From an uncultured Peptococcaceae bacterium (GTDB lineage Bacteria > Bacillota > Peptococcia > Peptococcales > Peptococcaceae), in NCBI GenBank assembly GCA_958451915.1, contig CAUDRX010000101.1, positions 1 to 7,912 of the forward strand: 7,912 nucleotides of DNA. The letters are read 5' to 3'. The position numbers and the translations under genes were made by a program. Shown here in pieces: positions 7,115 to 7,912 of the stretch (the stretch's first letter is position 1; the number at the start of each line of letters is the position of its first letter). The notes below the pieces were generated by a model. The model worked only from the letters and a program-made list of their open reading frames with translations. It was not told the DNA's origin and made no database searches.

Positions 7115-7173
7115 GCAGGCCGTCAGGCCTAGATCCCCAGCGCCAGTAAGCGTAGGTTTTTCGTTGCTGTCAT
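7115..7173 (-). pseudogene. Frameshifted lipoprotein signal peptide of flavodoxin 1
   Basis: ATG 7173, with AAAGGA seven bases upstream (7181-7186), gives MTATKNLRLLALGI and then TAG (7129-7131). The next two bases shift the frame to GLTAC. Adding one base (for example reading ATC TTA GGC in place of ATC TAG GC) joins the two into a textbook lipoprotein signal: charged start, Leu-rich core, lipobox LTAC and Ser-Ser. The whole ancestral gene would then be about 192 codons. The lesion is a single-base loss within 7127-7135. Confidence 0.75.
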
Positions 7174-7306
7174 GGTCCTGTCCTTTCCTTGCCGGGCGAA
7201 CTTTTCACTCACATCATCAATGATGTTCATAGCATTTAACGCACGGGGATAGCCAATGTATGGCAGACACTGTTCGACGACGCTGTAGAACTTCGCGATT
7301 ATGCAT
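7174..7306 (-). pseudogene. Remnant of a carboxymuconolactone decarboxylase family gene
   Basis: The frame encodes VVEQCLPYIGYPRALNAMNI followed by IDDVSEKFARQ. This matches the C-terminal helix region of carboxymuconolactone decarboxylase/AhpD-like proteins, which normally have about 90 or more residues before it, including catalytic cysteines that are absent here. ATG 7306 has AGGAGG eight bases upstream (7315-7320) and gives MHNREVLQ, which would join the CMD part only after a one-base shift; ATG 7311 is in the CMD frame but only three bases from AGGAGG. The frame runs without a stop into the flavodoxin 1 start. The best reading is a gene that kept its ribosome site and its 3' end, lost its middle and shifted frame. 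The identification rests on about 30 residues. Confidence 0.55.
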
Positions 7307-7324
7307 ATCATCGTCCTCCTGTTC

Positions 7325-7912
7325 TTATTGTTCCTGTGCATTGGCACGCATAATTTCCTGCAAGGTAACATCCGGATTGCGGTAGCGTGCCTGTGGATTC
7401 TTCTCTGGTACTGTCAGGCCAATCGCTTTCTGCGGGCAGGCATGGACGCAAGCCAAACATGTCTGGCAGTGCCCAGGCATAAACACCGCACGCTCACCTT
7501 CGAGATAGATCGACCCCGACGGACACACCCGACTGCACACGCCGCAGCCTACACAAGCCTCCGTAATGCGAATCAGATGCTGCCATGCCTCCGTACCGGC
7601 CGAAGCCATTGTTGTGAGAAACTGCTGATGGGCGAGGCGATCTTTCTCCGTCACCGGAGCGATCCACTTACGACGCTGCTGCAAATCCTTGTGAATCGCT
7701 GCCAATTGACCATCGACGTCTTTATCCAGTCGCTGCTGCTCCTCCACGTCGAAGCCTGGAAGCCAGTTATCGACCATCAACATCACATTGATATAGCTCG
7801 GTCGGATGCCGCATTCCTCGCACAACTGCTGTGCCAGTTCTGTCGCGCCGCCGTGGCGGTTGCCGTAGGTGAGAATCATATAGAAATAATCTGTCTGAAA
7901 ATCACTCTCTCG
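7325..7912 (-). CDS. EFR1-type flavodoxin-ferredoxin fusion protein, 5'-partial
   Basis: 195 visible codons; the frame is open to the right edge, so the start is outside the window. EFR1 proteins are about 250-270 aa, with an N-terminal flavodoxin-like domain and a C-terminal pair of [4Fe-4S] sites. The visible part begins near the end of the flavodoxin-like domain (MILTYGNRHGGATELA, a family block), continues through a charged helical linker, and then has two ferredoxin motifs: CxxCxxCxxxCP at visible residues 120-131 (CVGCGVCSRVCP) and again at 149-160 (CQTCLACVHACP). All eight cluster cysteines are present. The end RNPDVTLQEIMRAN is also family-like. By family it is a cytosolic electron carrier of unknown partner. 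It is first in the operon seen here; the CMD remnant begins 18 bases after its stop. No lesion is visible, unlike its downstream neighbours. The ATG at 7879 is internal and not the true start. Confidence 0.85.
   Translation of the reverse strand, partial: RESDFQTDYFYMILTYGNRHGGATELAQQLCEECGIRPSYINVMLMVDNWLPGFDVEEQQRLDKDVDGQLAAIHKDLQQRRKWIAPVTEKDRLAHQQFLTTMASAGTEAWQHLIRITEACVGCGVCSRVCPSGSIYLEGERAVFMPGHCQTCLACVHACPQKAIGLTVPEKNPQARYRNPDVTLQEIMRANAQEQ

Overview
The window reads as an anaerobic Firmicute, probably close to Erysipelotrichia. That placement is an inference from strong AGGAGG ribosome sites, low-GC codon use on the left, a two-gene ATP-driven acyl-CoA dehydratase activase/HgdB-like system, and EFR1 and flavodoxin redox proteins. 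Every gene I can support lies on the minus strand, so transcription runs right to left. There are no rRNA or tRNA genes, no CRISPR array and no transposase. No gene-free stretch exceeds 300 bases; the longest, 5647-5916, holds a promoter and a large hairpin.

Left part (1-4139): a tightly coupled pair. The first gene, 982 aa with a TTG start, carries two complete ASKHA ATPase/activase domains, a CxxCxxxC cysteine cluster and a DUF2229 region. The second, starting with GTG at 1190 and running off the left edge, is an HgdB-like (2-hydroxyglutaryl-CoA dehydratase D / double-cubane type) iron-sulfur protein. The two are often found as one chain of about 1400 aa. Here they are separated by a stop codon directly followed by a GTG start. 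The substrate is unknown.

Middle (4140-5916): a complete CNNM/CorC-HlyC family membrane protein with its own near-consensus promoter (5689-5717) and a terminator hairpin (4252-4290). Upstream of its promoter is a branched hairpin of about 66 nt (5841-5906) that probably terminates the right-hand operon.

Right part (5917-7912): a more GC-rich redox cluster in the order EFR1 ferredoxin (partial, right edge), carboxymuconolactone decarboxylase (CMD) remnant, lipoprotein-type flavodoxin 1, lipoprotein-type flavodoxin 2. The EFR1 part in view is intact, but everything downstream of it is damaged. The CMD gene is reduced to its C-terminal end. Flavodoxin 1 has a one-base loss in its signal peptide, leaving an open frame that could give a cytosolic protein. 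Flavodoxin 2 has a one-base loss in its signal peptide and an in-frame TAA. This looks like an acquired or obsolete extracytoplasmic electron-transfer operon in the course of decay, next to an intact left-hand system. I do not see a clearly new defence or mobile system. The most useful observations are the split activase/dehydratase pair, the clustered lesions, and the possible change of flavodoxin location.
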